Assembly: GCF_029893235.1 (NCBI RefSeq)
Contig: NZ_JARXWE010000002.1
Location: forward strand, 124,001-188,000
Direction: 5' to 3'
DNA: 64,000 nt
Source: Dysgonomonas sp. PH5-45
Lineage (GTDB): Bacteria; Bacteroidota; Bacteroidia; Bacteroidales; Dysgonomonadaceae
Positions 17,839 through 26,827 of the stretch are shown in pieces (the stretch's first letter is position 1; the number at the start of each line of letters is the position of its first letter). The notes below the pieces were generated by a model that was given only the letters and a program-made list of their open reading frames with translations, did no database searches and was not told the origin of the DNA. The translations under genes and the position numbers were made by a program.

Positions 17839-20055
17839 TTAAAGGCGCTTTGCCTTCAACCGTAAACTGTTTGTAACAACGCTTATGCTGCTGAGTGCCA
17901 TAGCCAAACCTGCAATCATAGGATTAAGCAAAAAACCGTTTATAGGGTAAAGCAATCCGGCAGCAATAGGTATAGCCAACATATTGTATATGAATGCGAA
18001 AAACAGGTTTTGCTTTATCGTGGCAACTGTCTCTTTCGACAACCGCACAGCTGTATGTATCTTCCGCAAATCGCCCGAAACGATTGTAGCCGCGGCCACA
18101 TCCATCGCCACATCGCTACCCTGCCCCATGGCTATACTAACATCTGCCTGAGCCAGTGCCGCACTGTCGTTTATGCCATCGCCCACCATTGCCACAATCT
18201 TATTCTGACTTTGCAACTGTTTCACAAAATTCAATTTATCTTCGGGCAAAGCCTGTGCTACATAATGGTTTACTCCCGCTTGTTGCGCAATGGCTTGTGC
18301 CGTAGCCTCGTTATCGCCTGTGAGCATATACACCTCTATACCACTGTTTTGTAAATACTTTACGGCATCGGCCGATGCGGCCTTCAACTTATCGGACAGA
18401 GCTATTGCTGCTATAAGTTCCGACTTTGTTCCAAAAAACACAAGAGTATTAGCTGCGGATTCTTGCTTAGCTACCCAATCGTGCGCTTCATCGGTCATTA
18501 GCGTTTGAGGAAACATTGATTTACTGCCCACCAGATATTCTTTGCCTTCATAATCAGCTATAATGCCTGCTCCTACTCTGTTTTCGACCGACAAATCAGT
18601 ATTTATCAACATCGTATCGCCAAAGTAAGAACAAATAGCATCTGCCAATGGATGTGTAGACGATTTTTCTATACTATACAAAATCTGTTTTCTTTCATCG
18701 GTTTCTTCCGCAAACCATTTCACGGCAGTTACCCTTGGTTTGCCCTCGGTTAAGGTTCCTGTTTTGTCCAGAAGCACAACATTTACGTTTTTGAGGCGTT
18801 CCAAACTTTCAGCATCCTTTATCAAAATACCTTGTTCGGCTCCCCGCCCTATCCCTACCATAATGGCAGTAGGCGTGGCAAGCCCCAAAGCACAAGGACA
18901 AGCAATAATAAGTACGGTAACAAAAGCCAAGAAAGCATGCATCAACTCCGATTCACCCCCAAAAACGATCCACAAAACAGCCGAAAGGATGGCTATAAGA
19001 ATAACCACAGGCACAAAAACTCCGGCAATCTTATCTACCAACTTCTGTACGGGGGCTTTACTGCCCTGTGCCTCTTCCACCATTTTTATTATATGCGACA
19101 GTAGGGTTTCACTACCTACTTTTCCGGCTTTGAATCTGAAACTGCCTTTCTGATTTATTGTTCCCGCAAAAACCTTATCGTCTTTTTGTTTAGGCACAAA
19201 AACAGGTTCACCGGTAATCATGCTTTCGTCAACATACGACTCACCGTCAACAACAATCCCATCGACAGGTATTTTTTCGCCCGACTTAACAAGAATCGTA
19301 TCACCAACCATAATCTTATCAATAGAAACCGGAACAGCCAAAAATCCTTTTACCACAGTTGCCGTTTTTGGTTGTAGGCCTATAAGTTTTTTTAAAGAAA
19401 CAGTAGTTTTCTGCTTAGCACGTTCCTCCAAGTAACGCCCCAACAGGATGAAGGTTACAATCACTGCCGAAGCCTCGAAGTAAAGCTCAGCCGGAAGTCC
19501 CCTATCTGTCCAGAAGCGAGGGAAAAGAAGTGTAAACACACTGAACAGGTAAGCCACCCCCGTGCTCATAGCCACAAGGGTATCCATATTCATGGCTCTA
19601 TGCTTTGCCTGTTTGTAAGCACCCACAAAAAACTGTTTACCACAATAAAACAGAACAGGAGTAGTCAATATCCACATCAGGTAACGTGCCCATGTGCTGT
19701 GCATAAGGGGAGTCATAGCAAGAATAATAAGACATGCGGATAGAATAGAAGCTATCAGGGTTTTCTTCTTCAAATCCTTAAGGTATCGCTTATCGGATTC
19801 CTCTATCCGGTCTTTTACGTTTTCATCTTCGGTTACTATCAGCTCATACCCACCCGACCGTACGGCATGCTGGAGTTGAGTCAAAGAAACTTCTGCCGGA
19901 TTATACTCCACAAGAGCCGATTTTCCGGCAAAATTCACGTCTGCCCCTACCACACCTTTTTGGCTGCGAAGTATTTTCTGCACGTTTGCCGCACATCCCG
20001 CGCACGACATCCCCTGTACAGGAAAGGTTCGTTTTGTTATATCTTTTGTTGCCAT
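17839..20055 (-). CDS. copA: Copper-exporting P1B-type ATPase
   Basis: 738-residue heavy-metal ATPase that exports Cu(I). One N-terminal HMA domain carries the CxxC pair Cys18 and Cys21 in GMSCAGCAANV. The transmembrane metal site is the CPC motif at residues 386-388 (IACPCALGLATPT). The phosphorylated aspartate is Asp430 in DKTGTLTEGKPR, followed by the HP motif (STHPLADA) and the hinge GDGINDSAALAQADV. A single HMA and the CPC motif support copper rather than zinc or cadmium. It lies behind an AraC regulator with its own CxxC domain, so the pair is likely a metal-responsive unit. Confidence 0.95.
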   Translation of the reverse strand: MATKDITKRTFPVQGMSCAGCAANVQKILRSQKGVVGADVNFAGKSALVEYNPAEVSLTQLQHAVRSGGYELIVTEDENVKDRIEESDKRYLKDLKKKTLIASILSACLIILAMTPLMHSTWARYLMWILTTPVLFYCGKQFFVGAYKQAKHRAMNMDTLVAMSTGVAYLFSVFTLLFPRFWTDRGLPAELYFEASAVIVTFILLGRYLEERAKQKTTVSLKKLIGLQPKTATVVKGFLAVPVSIDKIMVGDTILVKSGEKIPVDGIVVDGESYVDESMITGEPVFVPKQKDDKVFAGTINQKGSFRFKAGKVGSETLLSHIIKMVEEAQGSKAPVQKLVDKIAGVFVPVVILIAILSAVLWIVFGGESELMHAFLAFVTVLIIACPCALGLATPTAIMVGIGRGAEQGILIKDAESLERLKNVNVVLLDKTGTLTEGKPRVTAVKWFAEETDERKQILYSIEKSSTHPLADAICSYFGDTMLINTDLSVENRVGAGIIADYEGKEYLVGSKSMFPQTLMTDEAHDWVAKQESAANTLVFFGTKSELIAAIALSDKLKAASADAVKYLQNSGIEVYMLTGDNEATAQAIAQQAGVNHYVAQALPEDKLNFVKQLQSQNKIVAMVGDGINDSAALAQADVSIAMGQGSDVAMDVAAATIVSGDLRKIHTAVRLSKETVATIKQNLFFAFIYNMLAIPIAAGLLYPINGFLLNPMIAGLAMALSSISVVTNSLRLKAKRL

Positions 20056-20092
20056 ATCATATCATGTTTTTAGTATATAACAAAGTTCGCCC

Positions 20093-20150
20093 CAAAAATA
20101 CATTTGTGCGTTACATAATTCGGGATAAGATTTATATAATATTGGGATAA
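20093..20150 (-). promoter_or_regulatory. copA promoter with direct-repeat candidate operator
   Basis: On the minus strand, a -7 box TATTTTTG (20100-20093) lies 38 bp before the copA start. Upstream of it are two direct copies of GGGATAA (plus-strand notation) at 20122-20128 and 20144-20150, 22 bp apart, about two helical turns. This spacing and position suit an AraC-type activator; the AraC/HMA gene ends immediately beyond. Binding is inferred. Confidence 0.5.
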
Positions 20151-20152
20151 AC

Positions 20153-20716
20153 TCAGGAAAGCTTGTCTATAAAACGGCGGTTTTCCTTATTTTGGTTTTT
20201 AAATTGCGTGGGAGTAAGTCCTGTTATCCGTTTAAACTGAGCCGACAGGTGCGCCACACTACTATAACCCAATCGGAAAGCAATTTCACCGAGCGTAAGC
20301 TCATTATAACTCAACAGTTCTTTTGCCTTTTCTATCTTTTGGAGGATGGTAAATTGCTCTATCGTGATTCCGGTTGTTGCGGAAAACAGCTTGCTCAGAG
20401 ATGAATAATCCCTATGAAGCCTGCTTGCCAATAAATCTGAGATTGTTTGATGTTGGTCTTGTTTGTAGTGAATTTGCTCTATGATGATAAGCTTTATCTG
20501 TTCTATAAGTTTTTTGTTTTCATCATCGAGCAACTCAAAGCCCAAAGCCTCTAAATCGGCTTTCACCAATACAATTGCTGCATCATCAACAGCTTCGCTC
20601 GTAATAACCTCCCCAAGCTGAATATGCGCTAACTCAATATTGTAGTTTTCGAAAACGCTCTTCACAGCAAGAATACAACGAGGACAAACCATATTTTTGA
20701 TATAGAACTTCATCAT
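20153..20716 (-). CDS. AraC-family regulator with N-terminal HMA-like CxxC domain
   Basis: About 188 residues. The start ATG at 20716 overlaps the stop of the upstream gene (ATGATG arrangement); a longer frame upstream would overlap that gene fully. Residues 1-65 look like a heavy-metal-associated fold with MVCPRC (Cys11, Cys14), the same position as the metal loop of copper chaperones. Residues ~95-187 form an AraC DNA-binding domain (KAKELLSYNELTLGEIAFRLGY, then SVAHLSAQFKRITGLTP). The domain order suggests direct metal sensing. It precedes copA on the same strand with a 97 bp gap. Metal identity is inferred from copA. Confidence 0.85.
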   Translation of the reverse strand: MMKFYIKNMVCPRCILAVKSVFENYNIELAHIQLGEVITSEAVDDAAIVLVKADLEALGFELLDDENKKLIEQIKLIIIEQIHYKQDQHQTISDLLASRLHRDYSSLSKLFSATTGITIEQFTILQKIEKAKELLSYNELTLGEIAFRLGYSSVAHLSAQFKRITGLTPTQFKNQNKENRRFIDKLS

Positions 20717-21444
20717 TCTTTTTTTAGCAAGATGGTTTTTATTTCTTCGTCGTCGAGCAATTTCACGTTGGTCAGCAAAAATTTTGTATCGAAGTGGCAA
20801 CCCAGTTCGTTGCACTCTTTTATGGCTTCTTCAACAGCAACTCTGGGGTCGTGATTTAAGCCGCAAAACAAAAACATTTTCAGATAAGATGGCTTAAAAT
20901 CTATCGACTCTATTTCAATCTCATTTTTTTCGAACGAAAATTGCAATTCACGCTTCAGTGTATCTTTCTGAAAACAGGAAAGTTCCGTGCGGTCATCTGT
21001 GGTAATTATCAGAAAATAGCGCAGTTTACCCTCCTTGCCACCTAAACCCGTGGATACGAAGAATTGTCTTTCGCCCGACAAATCGGAGTCCAGCAAAATG
21101 CGGCTTTCCATCAAAGCCAACGTAGACCAGTTTGCCAGTTCCGGTTCAAGCGGACTGCTATGGTAAGTTTCTATTGCCCTATATACTGCCACATCGGGCA
21201 TGGCAGCCAACAATGCAAGATAAAAACGCTTGCTCTCCACACCCAACTCCGGGGTAAAAAGCCTTGCTATCAGGTATTCTTTCGTGAAATGCGAATCTAC
21301 GGTTTCGGTACGTACATTTTTTACATAATCGAAATACCTCATTTGTTCCTCGATGGGGATAATCTCTCTGAGCATATGTAGGTTCGATTTCATCTCGCCC
21401 GACGAATCCCGCAATTTATCCAGCATTTCATTAAAGTTATCCAT
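20713..21444 (-). CDS. Hypothetical protein overlapping the AraC/HMA regulator
   Basis: 243-residue soluble protein with no signal peptide or membrane segment and no family I recognise. It is rich in charged residues, with helices in the first half (DNFNEMLDKLRDSSGEMKSN) and mixed structure later. The stop overlaps the start of the AraC regulator, indicating translational coupling. This suggests a joint function with the regulator or copA, which is inference. Confidence 0.75.
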   Translation of the reverse strand: MDNFNEMLDKLRDSSGEMKSNLHMLREIIPIEEQMRYFDYVKNVRTETVDSHFTKEYLIARLFTPELGVESKRFYLALLAAMPDVAVYRAIETYHSSPLEPELANWSTLALMESRILLDSDLSGERQFFVSTGLGGKEGKLRYFLIITTDDRTELSCFQKDTLKRELQFSFEKNEIEIESIDFKPSYLKMFLFCGLNHDPRVAVEEAIKECNELGCHFDTKFLLTNVKLLDDEEIKTILLKKE

Positions 21445-21485
21445 AACAATATATTTTCTCTATATTGAAAACAACAAATGCAGGT

Positions 21486-22166
21486 TTATTGTTCTGCCAA
21501 GGCCTCCAAAGCTTTCCACAAATTATCGTCCGGAACGGGAGCCGCAACTTCTATCAGTATTTTAGATACAGGATGAACGAAACTTATCTTCCGCGCATGC
21601 AGGCTTATGCCCCCATCCGGGTTTGAGCGCTCGGCTCCGTATTTCAAATCCCCTTTTATGGGGCAACCTATTTTTGCCAATTGGCAACGTATCTGATGAT
21701 GGCGACCGGTTTCGAGATCTATTTCCAGAAGATTATATTTGTCCGAACGGGTCAGCAACCGATAATGCAGCACCGCTTTCTTAGAGTTTGGCTTCTCGGC
21801 ATCGTATGCGTACGACTTATTCTGCTTTTCGTTGCGCGCCAAGTAATGAACCAATGTGCCTTCGGTTTTTTCCGGCAGATTTTTAACCACAGCCCAATAT
21901 GTTTTTGTTACCTCTTTGTTTTTAAACATATCGTTCAGCCGTGGCAGAGCCTTGCTTGTTTTAGCAAAAACCACTATTCCGCTGGTAGGCCTGTCAAGGC
22001 GATGTACTACTCCGCAAAACACATTCCCCGGTTTGTTGTACTTGGCTTTGAGCCACTCTTTCACGGTTTCGGACAGAGGTTTATCGCCCGTTTTATCGCC
22101 TTGCACAATTTCACGGCAAGTTTTGTTGACGATAATTATATGATTGTCTTCGTACAGAACTGTCAT
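21486..22166 (-). CDS. RluA-family pseudouridine synthase
   Basis: 226-residue RNA pseudouridine synthase. The catalytic aspartate lies in GVVHRLDRPTSGIVVFAKT, the RluA signature, and the later LLEIDLETGRHHQIRCQLAKIGCPIKGDLKYG block is the conserved second half of the catalytic domain. There is no N-terminal S4 domain, so it is of the short type. The particular rRNA or tRNA target cannot be assigned. It is 15 bp upstream of... the RDD gene ends just before it on the same strand, so the two may share a transcript. Confidence 0.9.
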   Translation of the reverse strand: MTVLYEDNHIIIVNKTCREIVQGDKTGDKPLSETVKEWLKAKYNKPGNVFCGVVHRLDRPTSGIVVFAKTSKALPRLNDMFKNKEVTKTYWAVVKNLPEKTEGTLVHYLARNEKQNKSYAYDAEKPNSKKAVLHYRLLTRSDKYNLLEIDLETGRHHQIRCQLAKIGCPIKGDLKYGAERSNPDGGISLHARKISFVHPVSKILIEVAAPVPDDNLWKALEALAEQ

Positions 22167-22181
22167 CTGAAAAAGAAAAAT

Positions 22182-22913
22182 TTAAAGGTTCACAGAGAGG
22201 TAATTATAATCGTCAACGATTTTCTTCAGAAAGGCATAGTTAGAGCCTTGATATTCGTAGCCCGTTACCGATTTTACTTTGCTGGTCAGTTGCTCAATCA
22301 TATGCTGATTGGCCAGAAAATTAGGATTGTTCATTGCCGAACGGATTATACGGATATCCTTGTCGTCAAGTTTGTCCATCACATCGGGATAGGCCACCGT
22401 GTAATTTTCGTGAAACTCCAGGTCGGGCAACGAAAGTATCTGATCACGCTGCGTAGCTTTCAGGTTCACAACGGTTGTTCCGGCCAAATAATCGCCCAGC
22501 CGTTGCGAGTTTTTGGTACTGAGAATCATTATAAAAGCCAGCAGGTTGTATGTTATCGCAAAATCGACCAACCTGAAAAGCCATCTCACTAAGAAACTGC
22601 TTAACGAAGGTTTTGTACCGTCAACGTTCACAACCCGTATACTCATAATTTTTTTACCGGGAGTTTGCCCGTTCCATAAAATCTCGAACAACAGGTCGTA
22701 AAACACAAGCGGAACAATCATCAAAAACAGTATAACAAAACCGGCACTTGCGCCCAAATCGGCCCCTACCGAATATATCAGTACCGCAAAGACACCAAAA
22801 TACCAAACCAAGAGTATAACCCAGTCGAGCAGATATGCCGCTATACGGAGCCCAACGCCGGCAGGCTCTTGCTCTAAAACAACATTCTGTGTAGTTTCTA
22901 TTTGTATTGCCAT
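22182..22913 (-). CDS. RDD-family membrane protein
   Basis: 243-residue integral membrane protein. The RDD pattern is seen in GVGLRIAAYLLDWVILLVW (first helix with Arg and Asp) and GQTPGKKIMSIRVV, with four likely membrane helices between residues 20 and 135. The C-terminal ~100 residues are cytoplasmic and polar. It is divergent from the SpoIIM-like gene with 111 bp between them, and forms the left arm of a conserved Bacteroidota RDD/SpoIIM/MoxR neighbourhood. Function unknown; RDD proteins have been linked to transport and ion stress. Confidence 0.88.
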   Translation of the reverse strand: MAIQIETTQNVVLEQEPAGVGLRIAAYLLDWVILLVWYFGVFAVLIYSVGADLGASAGFVILFLMIVPLVFYDLLFEILWNGQTPGKKIMSIRVVNVDGTKPSLSSFLVRWLFRLVDFAITYNLLAFIMILSTKNSQRLGDYLAGTTVVNLKATQRDQILSLPDLEFHENYTVAYPDVMDKLDDKDIRIIRSAMNNPNFLANQHMIEQLTSKVKSVTGYEYQGSNYAFLKKIVDDYNYLSVNL

Positions 22914-22992
22914 TCCTGTTTACCTTCTTTTTTTTGACGTTTCAAAATTAGAAATATTTATGTTATTAGCCTAACTAAACCAGCCAAAATAC

Positions 22993-23001
22993 TATATTTG
23001 C
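22993..23001 (+). promoter_or_regulatory. -7 promoter box for the SpoIIM-MoxR operon
   Basis: TATATTTGC matches the Bacteroidota -7 consensus and lies 24 bp upstream of the chosen ATG of the SpoIIM-like gene. No clear TTG at -33 is present. Confidence 0.5.
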
Positions 23002-23024
23002 ATCTTGTTACGTTAACACAAAGT

Positions 23025-23990
23025 ATGAGAGAAGCTCTGTTCATCAAACAAAACAAAGACAAATGGCAGAAAATTGACGAAGCGGCAACGCTCCGCAATA
23101 TTTCGGCCAAAGAATTGGCCGATAACTACATCGAACTGACAGACGACCTCTCGTATGCCCGCACCTTTTATCCGAAATCGAATACCGAGCGATACCTTAA
23201 CCAACTGGCAAACAAATATTTTACACAAATATATTCTCATAAAAAGAAAGAAAAAGGCCGCTTCAAACGCTTTTGGGTAACGGATCTGCCGCTTATCATG
23301 TATCAGTATCGGAAAATGATGCTTCTCTCGTTTATCATATTTGCGGTGAGCATGTTTCTGGGTGCTTTTTCGATGAGTGTAGACAGTTCGTTTGCCGAGG
23401 CGGTTATGGGCAAGGATTACGTAAACATGACGCAGCACAATATCAACAAGAACGACCCGATGGCAGTTTATAAGGATGCCGACTCGGGGCTTATGTTCGG
23501 ATATATTACTACCAACAACATAAAAGTGGCATTCATGGCTTTCATCTTCGGGATATTTTTCTCGGTAGGTTCGGCTTATATTATGTTCAGTAATGGTGTT
23601 ATGCTGGGTACTTTCATGTATTTTTTCTATCAGAAAGGGCTTCTTGGCGTTGCCTTGCCAGCCGTATGGCTGCACGGAACGCTCGAAATATCGGCTATCA
23701 TCATTGCCGGAGGAGCAGGCATGGTTTTAGGTAACAGTTTTCTGTTTCCGGGCACATACTCGCGAGCCGTATCCATGAAGAAGGGAGCTTTAGACAGCGT
23801 TAAGATTGTTGTGGGGCTGGTTCCTGTTTTTGTGGTTGCCGGATTCATAGAAAGCTATCTGACCCGTCTCACAGAGATGCCCCTTGCTTTCAACCTTACC
23901 ATTATCGGGCTATCGGCTCTGTTCATAATACTATATTTTATATATTACCCATACAAATTAAACAAAAGGATAAATGCAACAACAAACTGA
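23025..23990 (+). CDS. SpoIIM-like (stage II sporulation protein M family) membrane protein
   Basis: 321-residue membrane protein. The chosen ATG gives MREALFIKQNKDKWQ; an earlier TTG at 22998 falls within the promoter box and is rejected. After a ~100-residue cytoplasmic N-terminus come six hydrophobic segments, with the SpoIIM pattern NNIKVAFMAFIFGIFFSVGS and LPAVWLHGTLEISAIIIAGG. Bacteroidota do not sporulate; here the gene is the first of a six-gene operon with MoxR and DUF58. It overlaps the next gene by 17 bp. Confidence 0.88.
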   Translation: MREALFIKQNKDKWQKIDEAATLRNISAKELADNYIELTDDLSYARTFYPKSNTERYLNQLANKYFTQIYSHKKKEKGRFKRFWVTDLPLIMYQYRKMMLLSFIIFAVSMFLGAFSMSVDSSFAEAVMGKDYVNMTQHNINKNDPMAVYKDADSGLMFGYITTNNIKVAFMAFIFGIFFSVGSAYIMFSNGVMLGTFMYFFYQKGLLGVALPAVWLHGTLEISAIIIAGGAGMVLGNSFLFPGTYSRAVSMKKGALDSVKIVVGLVPVFVVAGFIESYLTRLTEMPLAFNLTIIGLSALFIILYFIYYPYKLNKRINATTN

Positions 23991-24846
23991 TTTTGTTTTT
24001 TATAAACAAAGGGATTTTTCAGAAAAACTTTCGGCAACGATGGATTTTATTAAAATTCATTGGAGGCCTCTTATCATAAACCTGCTTTATTTACTGCCTG
24101 CCTTGCTCATTGCTTCCTATTTAGGAGTAAATCAGATTTCGCACGCTTTATCAGACCCTTATTCTTTCGATGGATATTCGAACATGATGATTGGAGGCGT
24201 ATTTATAGCAAACATCATTTATTACATTACATATTTTGTTGCCATACTGTTTACCGTATCGTACATTGCCGAATGCACCTTTGCTTCGGATGGGCGCACC
24301 ATCAATACCAAAGACGTTTGGCGGCGGGTAGGCTCTTCTTTTTTCAGAACGTTAGGGGCAGGTTTTTTGGCAGGAATTGCTACCGTTTTGGGGGCAATGC
24401 TCTGTATTATTCCCGGAGTGTTTGTAGGCGTATGCTTTTCTTTATATGCGTATTACTGCATTATAGACGAAGAATCGGCCGTGAGCAGTCTTACTTCGTC
24501 GTACGACGTTGTTAAAAGCCAATGGTTCCCAACTTTCGGTTATATGATTGTTTTGGGTATCATAGGCTATATGGTGAATATGATATTCAGCATTCCTGCC
24601 GGACTCACAACATTTGGTCTTTTTTTGGGGGGTGCTGATATGTATATTTCAGTTTTTTCTAACCCAATATTCATAACCATCACCAACTTTATTTCGTATT
24701 CGGGAATGATTGTTGTAGTTCCTTTCATCCAGATAGCTATGTCGTTCCAGTACTTCAACCTAAAAGAAATAGAAACCGGAACAGGCATAGAGCGCGAAAT
24801 AGAGATGATTGGTAAACGAAACGAAAACGACTATAAATCTTACTAA
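23974..24846 (+). CDS. Multi-pass membrane protein of the SpoIIM-MoxR cluster
   Basis: 290-residue protein with about six membrane helices (first at ~34-54, last at ~250-270) and a short charged cytoplasmic tail. Its start overlaps the end of the SpoIIM-like gene by 17 bp. A similar protein without a settled name is found between SpoIIM and DUF4129 genes in many Bacteroidota. I do not assign a function; the position suggests a membrane partner in the MoxR system. Confidence 0.82.
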   Translation: MQQQTDFVFYKQRDFSEKLSATMDFIKIHWRPLIINLLYLLPALLIASYLGVNQISHALSDPYSFDGYSNMMIGGVFIANIIYYITYFVAILFTVSYIAECTFASDGRTINTKDVWRRVGSSFFRTLGAGFLAGIATVLGAMLCIIPGVFVGVCFSLYAYYCIIDEESAVSSLTSSYDVVKSQWFPTFGYMIVLGIIGYMVNMIFSIPAGLTTFGLFLGGADMYISVFSNPIFITITNFISYSGMIVVVPFIQIAMSFQYFNLKEIETGTGIEREIEMIGKRNENDYKSY

Positions 24847-24848
24847 AC

Positions 24849-25589
24849 TTGCTAAAAAAGATATTCATATATGTTCTTTTTGCGGTATTAACCCTACCTG
24901 CGGTTGCCGACACCATTCAGTCTGCCCCTGTGGTTCAGGAGGCGGTACAACCGTCTTCCATGCAGTTGCGCCAAACAACACTGCGCATCCCCCAAAAACA
25001 GGTTATTGAAGAATACAAAAAGGATAGCGACTTCAATTACGAGCGTACCCCTTACAAAAAATCGTGGTGGGACACCTTCATGGCATGGTTCAACAGCCTC
25101 TTAGGCAAGGGAATGTCGGGGCTATTCAAAATGCACTTTTTCGAAGTGGGTGTAATCGTGTTGGTTATCATCTTACTGGTCGTTATCGTTCTGCGTATAA
25201 CAAATACAAACATCAAAGCTATCTTTGGAAAACAAAAGCTCGAAAACGACGGGGTTGAAGTAAACTCCGAAGACGTGAACGAAATGAATTTCCCCGCACT
25301 CATTTCGACCGCCATTGCCGGAAAAAACTACCGATTGGCTGTCAGATACATGTACCTGCAATGCTTGAAGCAGATGTCCGACAAGCTGATTATAACATGG
25401 AATCCCAATAAAACAAACAGAAGCTATCAGCACGAAATAAAAAGCGACAGCCTTCGCCTGCAATTTCTGAAAACAACACAAGTATTCGACTATGTTTGGT
25501 ATGGCGAGCAAGACCTATCGACATCCGACTTCAATACAGCCCAAGCACAGTTTAACGACTTCAACCGAATGATTGACAATGAAAAATAA
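24849..25589 (+). CDS. DUF4129 domain membrane protein (TTG start)
   Basis: 246 residues. The start is the TTG at 24849, 2 bp after the preceding stop; it yields LKKIFIYVLFAVLTLPAVAD, a good signal peptide, and there is no ATG that would do so. One membrane helix follows at about 98-118 (VGVIVLVIILLVVIVLRI). The cytoplasmic C-terminus carries the DUF4129 pattern: AIAGKNYRLAVRYMYLQCLKQM and later FDYVWYGEQ. DUF4129 is regularly linked to MoxR/DUF58 operons. It overlaps the next gene by 11 bp. Confidence 0.85.
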   Translation: MLKKIFIYVLFAVLTLPAVADTIQSAPVVQEAVQPSSMQLRQTTLRIPQKQVIEEYKKDSDFNYERTPYKKSWWDTFMAWFNSLLGKGMSGLFKMHFFEVGVIVLVIILLVVIVLRITNTNIKAIFGKQKLENDGVEVNSEDVNEMNFPALISTAIAGKNYRLAVRYMYLQCLKQMSDKLIITWNPNKTNRSYQHEIKSDSLRLQFLKTTQVFDYVWYGEQDLSTSDFNTAQAQFNDFNRMIDNEK

Positions 25590-26823
25590 AAGCTTCAAAA
25601 TATTGCTCATTGTTATATCCGTGCTCATGGCAGGGCTTATTTATGTGGAATCGGTCAGGGAAAAACCCGTCGATTGGACTCCTACCTTCTACAATACCGA
25701 CAAGATACCTTTCGGCACTTACATTACGTACAATCTTCTGGATTCGGTCTTTCCCAAGGGTTCGGTTCAATCTACCCGGAATACTGTTTACGAAGAACTT
25801 TATTACCCCGACTATTCCGGACGGAACAACGACAGCATATACCTCAATGCCGCGGAAGACGAAACGGGTATGGCATATATATTCATCGAAAAAGATTTCA
25901 GTATCAATAAGCTCGATCTGGAATGTCTGCTTAATTTTGTTTATGTAGGTAATGATGTATTCATTTCTGCCGAAGCTTTCAGCAAAAACATATTAGATTC
26001 CTTACAGATAAAGGCAAACACATCGGCCAGTTTCCTTAATAAAGACACTCTATATACACTGAAGGAGTATAATAAAAAACAATATGCCTTCCAATCAATA
26101 GAAGATAAAACAGGTTTACAAACTGACTCTGCCTCCTCGAACTACCATGTTTTAGGCATGAGTTCCCAGAACGATACTACCTTTGTTCGTATTGGTTACG
26201 GAGGTGGGAATTTTTACCTACACACTGTGCCTTATGCTTTCACCAATGTAGCTTTGCTCAATACCGATAAATACGATTATGCTTTCCGTTGCCTGTCGTA
26301 CCTGCCTCAAGACAGTTATGTGATATGGGACGAATATCATAAACGGGGCGATGCCGGGCAGCAGGGGTTGCTGCAAGTAGCAAAGAGGTATCCTCCGCTC
26401 AAAATGGCCATCACCCTCACCGGGATAGGCATATTCCTGTTCCTTCTGTTCCGTTCAAAACGGGTACAACGCATCATCCCTGTTATAAAGCCTCCTGTTA
26501 ATTCTTCGCTCGAATTTTTGAGTACCATAAGCAATGTATTTTACAAGAAACGCGACTACCTTAGCATAGCCGAAAACAGATATAACTTCTTCTTAGACAA
26601 AGTACGTAACCGTTACTATATGCGTACCGAACAGCTCGACGGAGAGTTTATGAAAACACTGAGCTTGAAATCGGGTGTGGAACAACCCTCTGTGGAGCGC
26701 ATCTTTTACCGATACAACCGCCTGCGGCAGGAAACGCCGGTCAGCAACGCTACTTTCATAGCTTTTAACGAGGCCTTGGAGGAGTTTTATAAAAAAATTG
26801 AAATAACAAACAAAACCAGATAA
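25579..26823 (+). CDS. DUF4350 domain membrane protein
   Basis: 414 residues from the ATG at 25579, which lies inside the 3' end of the DUF4129 gene (11 bp overlap). An N-terminal anchor (ILLIVISVLMAGLIYVESV) is followed by a large extracytoplasmic region and a second membrane helix at about 273-290 (MAITLTGIGIFLFLLFRSKR), then a ~120-residue cytoplasmic C-terminus with PPVNSSLEFLSTISNVFYKKRDY. This arrangement is that of DUF4350 proteins in MoxR clusters. Function unknown. Confidence 0.82.
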   Translation: MKNKSFKILLIVISVLMAGLIYVESVREKPVDWTPTFYNTDKIPFGTYITYNLLDSVFPKGSVQSTRNTVYEELYYPDYSGRNNDSIYLNAAEDETGMAYIFIEKDFSINKLDLECLLNFVYVGNDVFISAEAFSKNILDSLQIKANTSASFLNKDTLYTLKEYNKKQYAFQSIEDKTGLQTDSASSNYHVLGMSSQNDTTFVRIGYGGGNFYLHTVPYAFTNVALLNTDKYDYAFRCLSYLPQDSYVIWDEYHKRGDAGQQGLLQVAKRYPPLKMAITLTGIGIFLFLLFRSKRVQRIIPVIKPPVNSSLEFLSTISNVFYKKRDYLSIAENRYNFFLDKVRNRYYMRTEQLDGEFMKTLSLKSGVEQPSVERIFYRYNRLRQETPVSNATFIAFNEALEEFYKKIEITNKTR

Positions 26824-26827
26824 AACT

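Noticed and set aside
21681-22592. A 303-codon open frame on the plus strand
   Set aside because: It is antisense to the RluA-type and RDD genes and shows only low-complexity shadow sequence.
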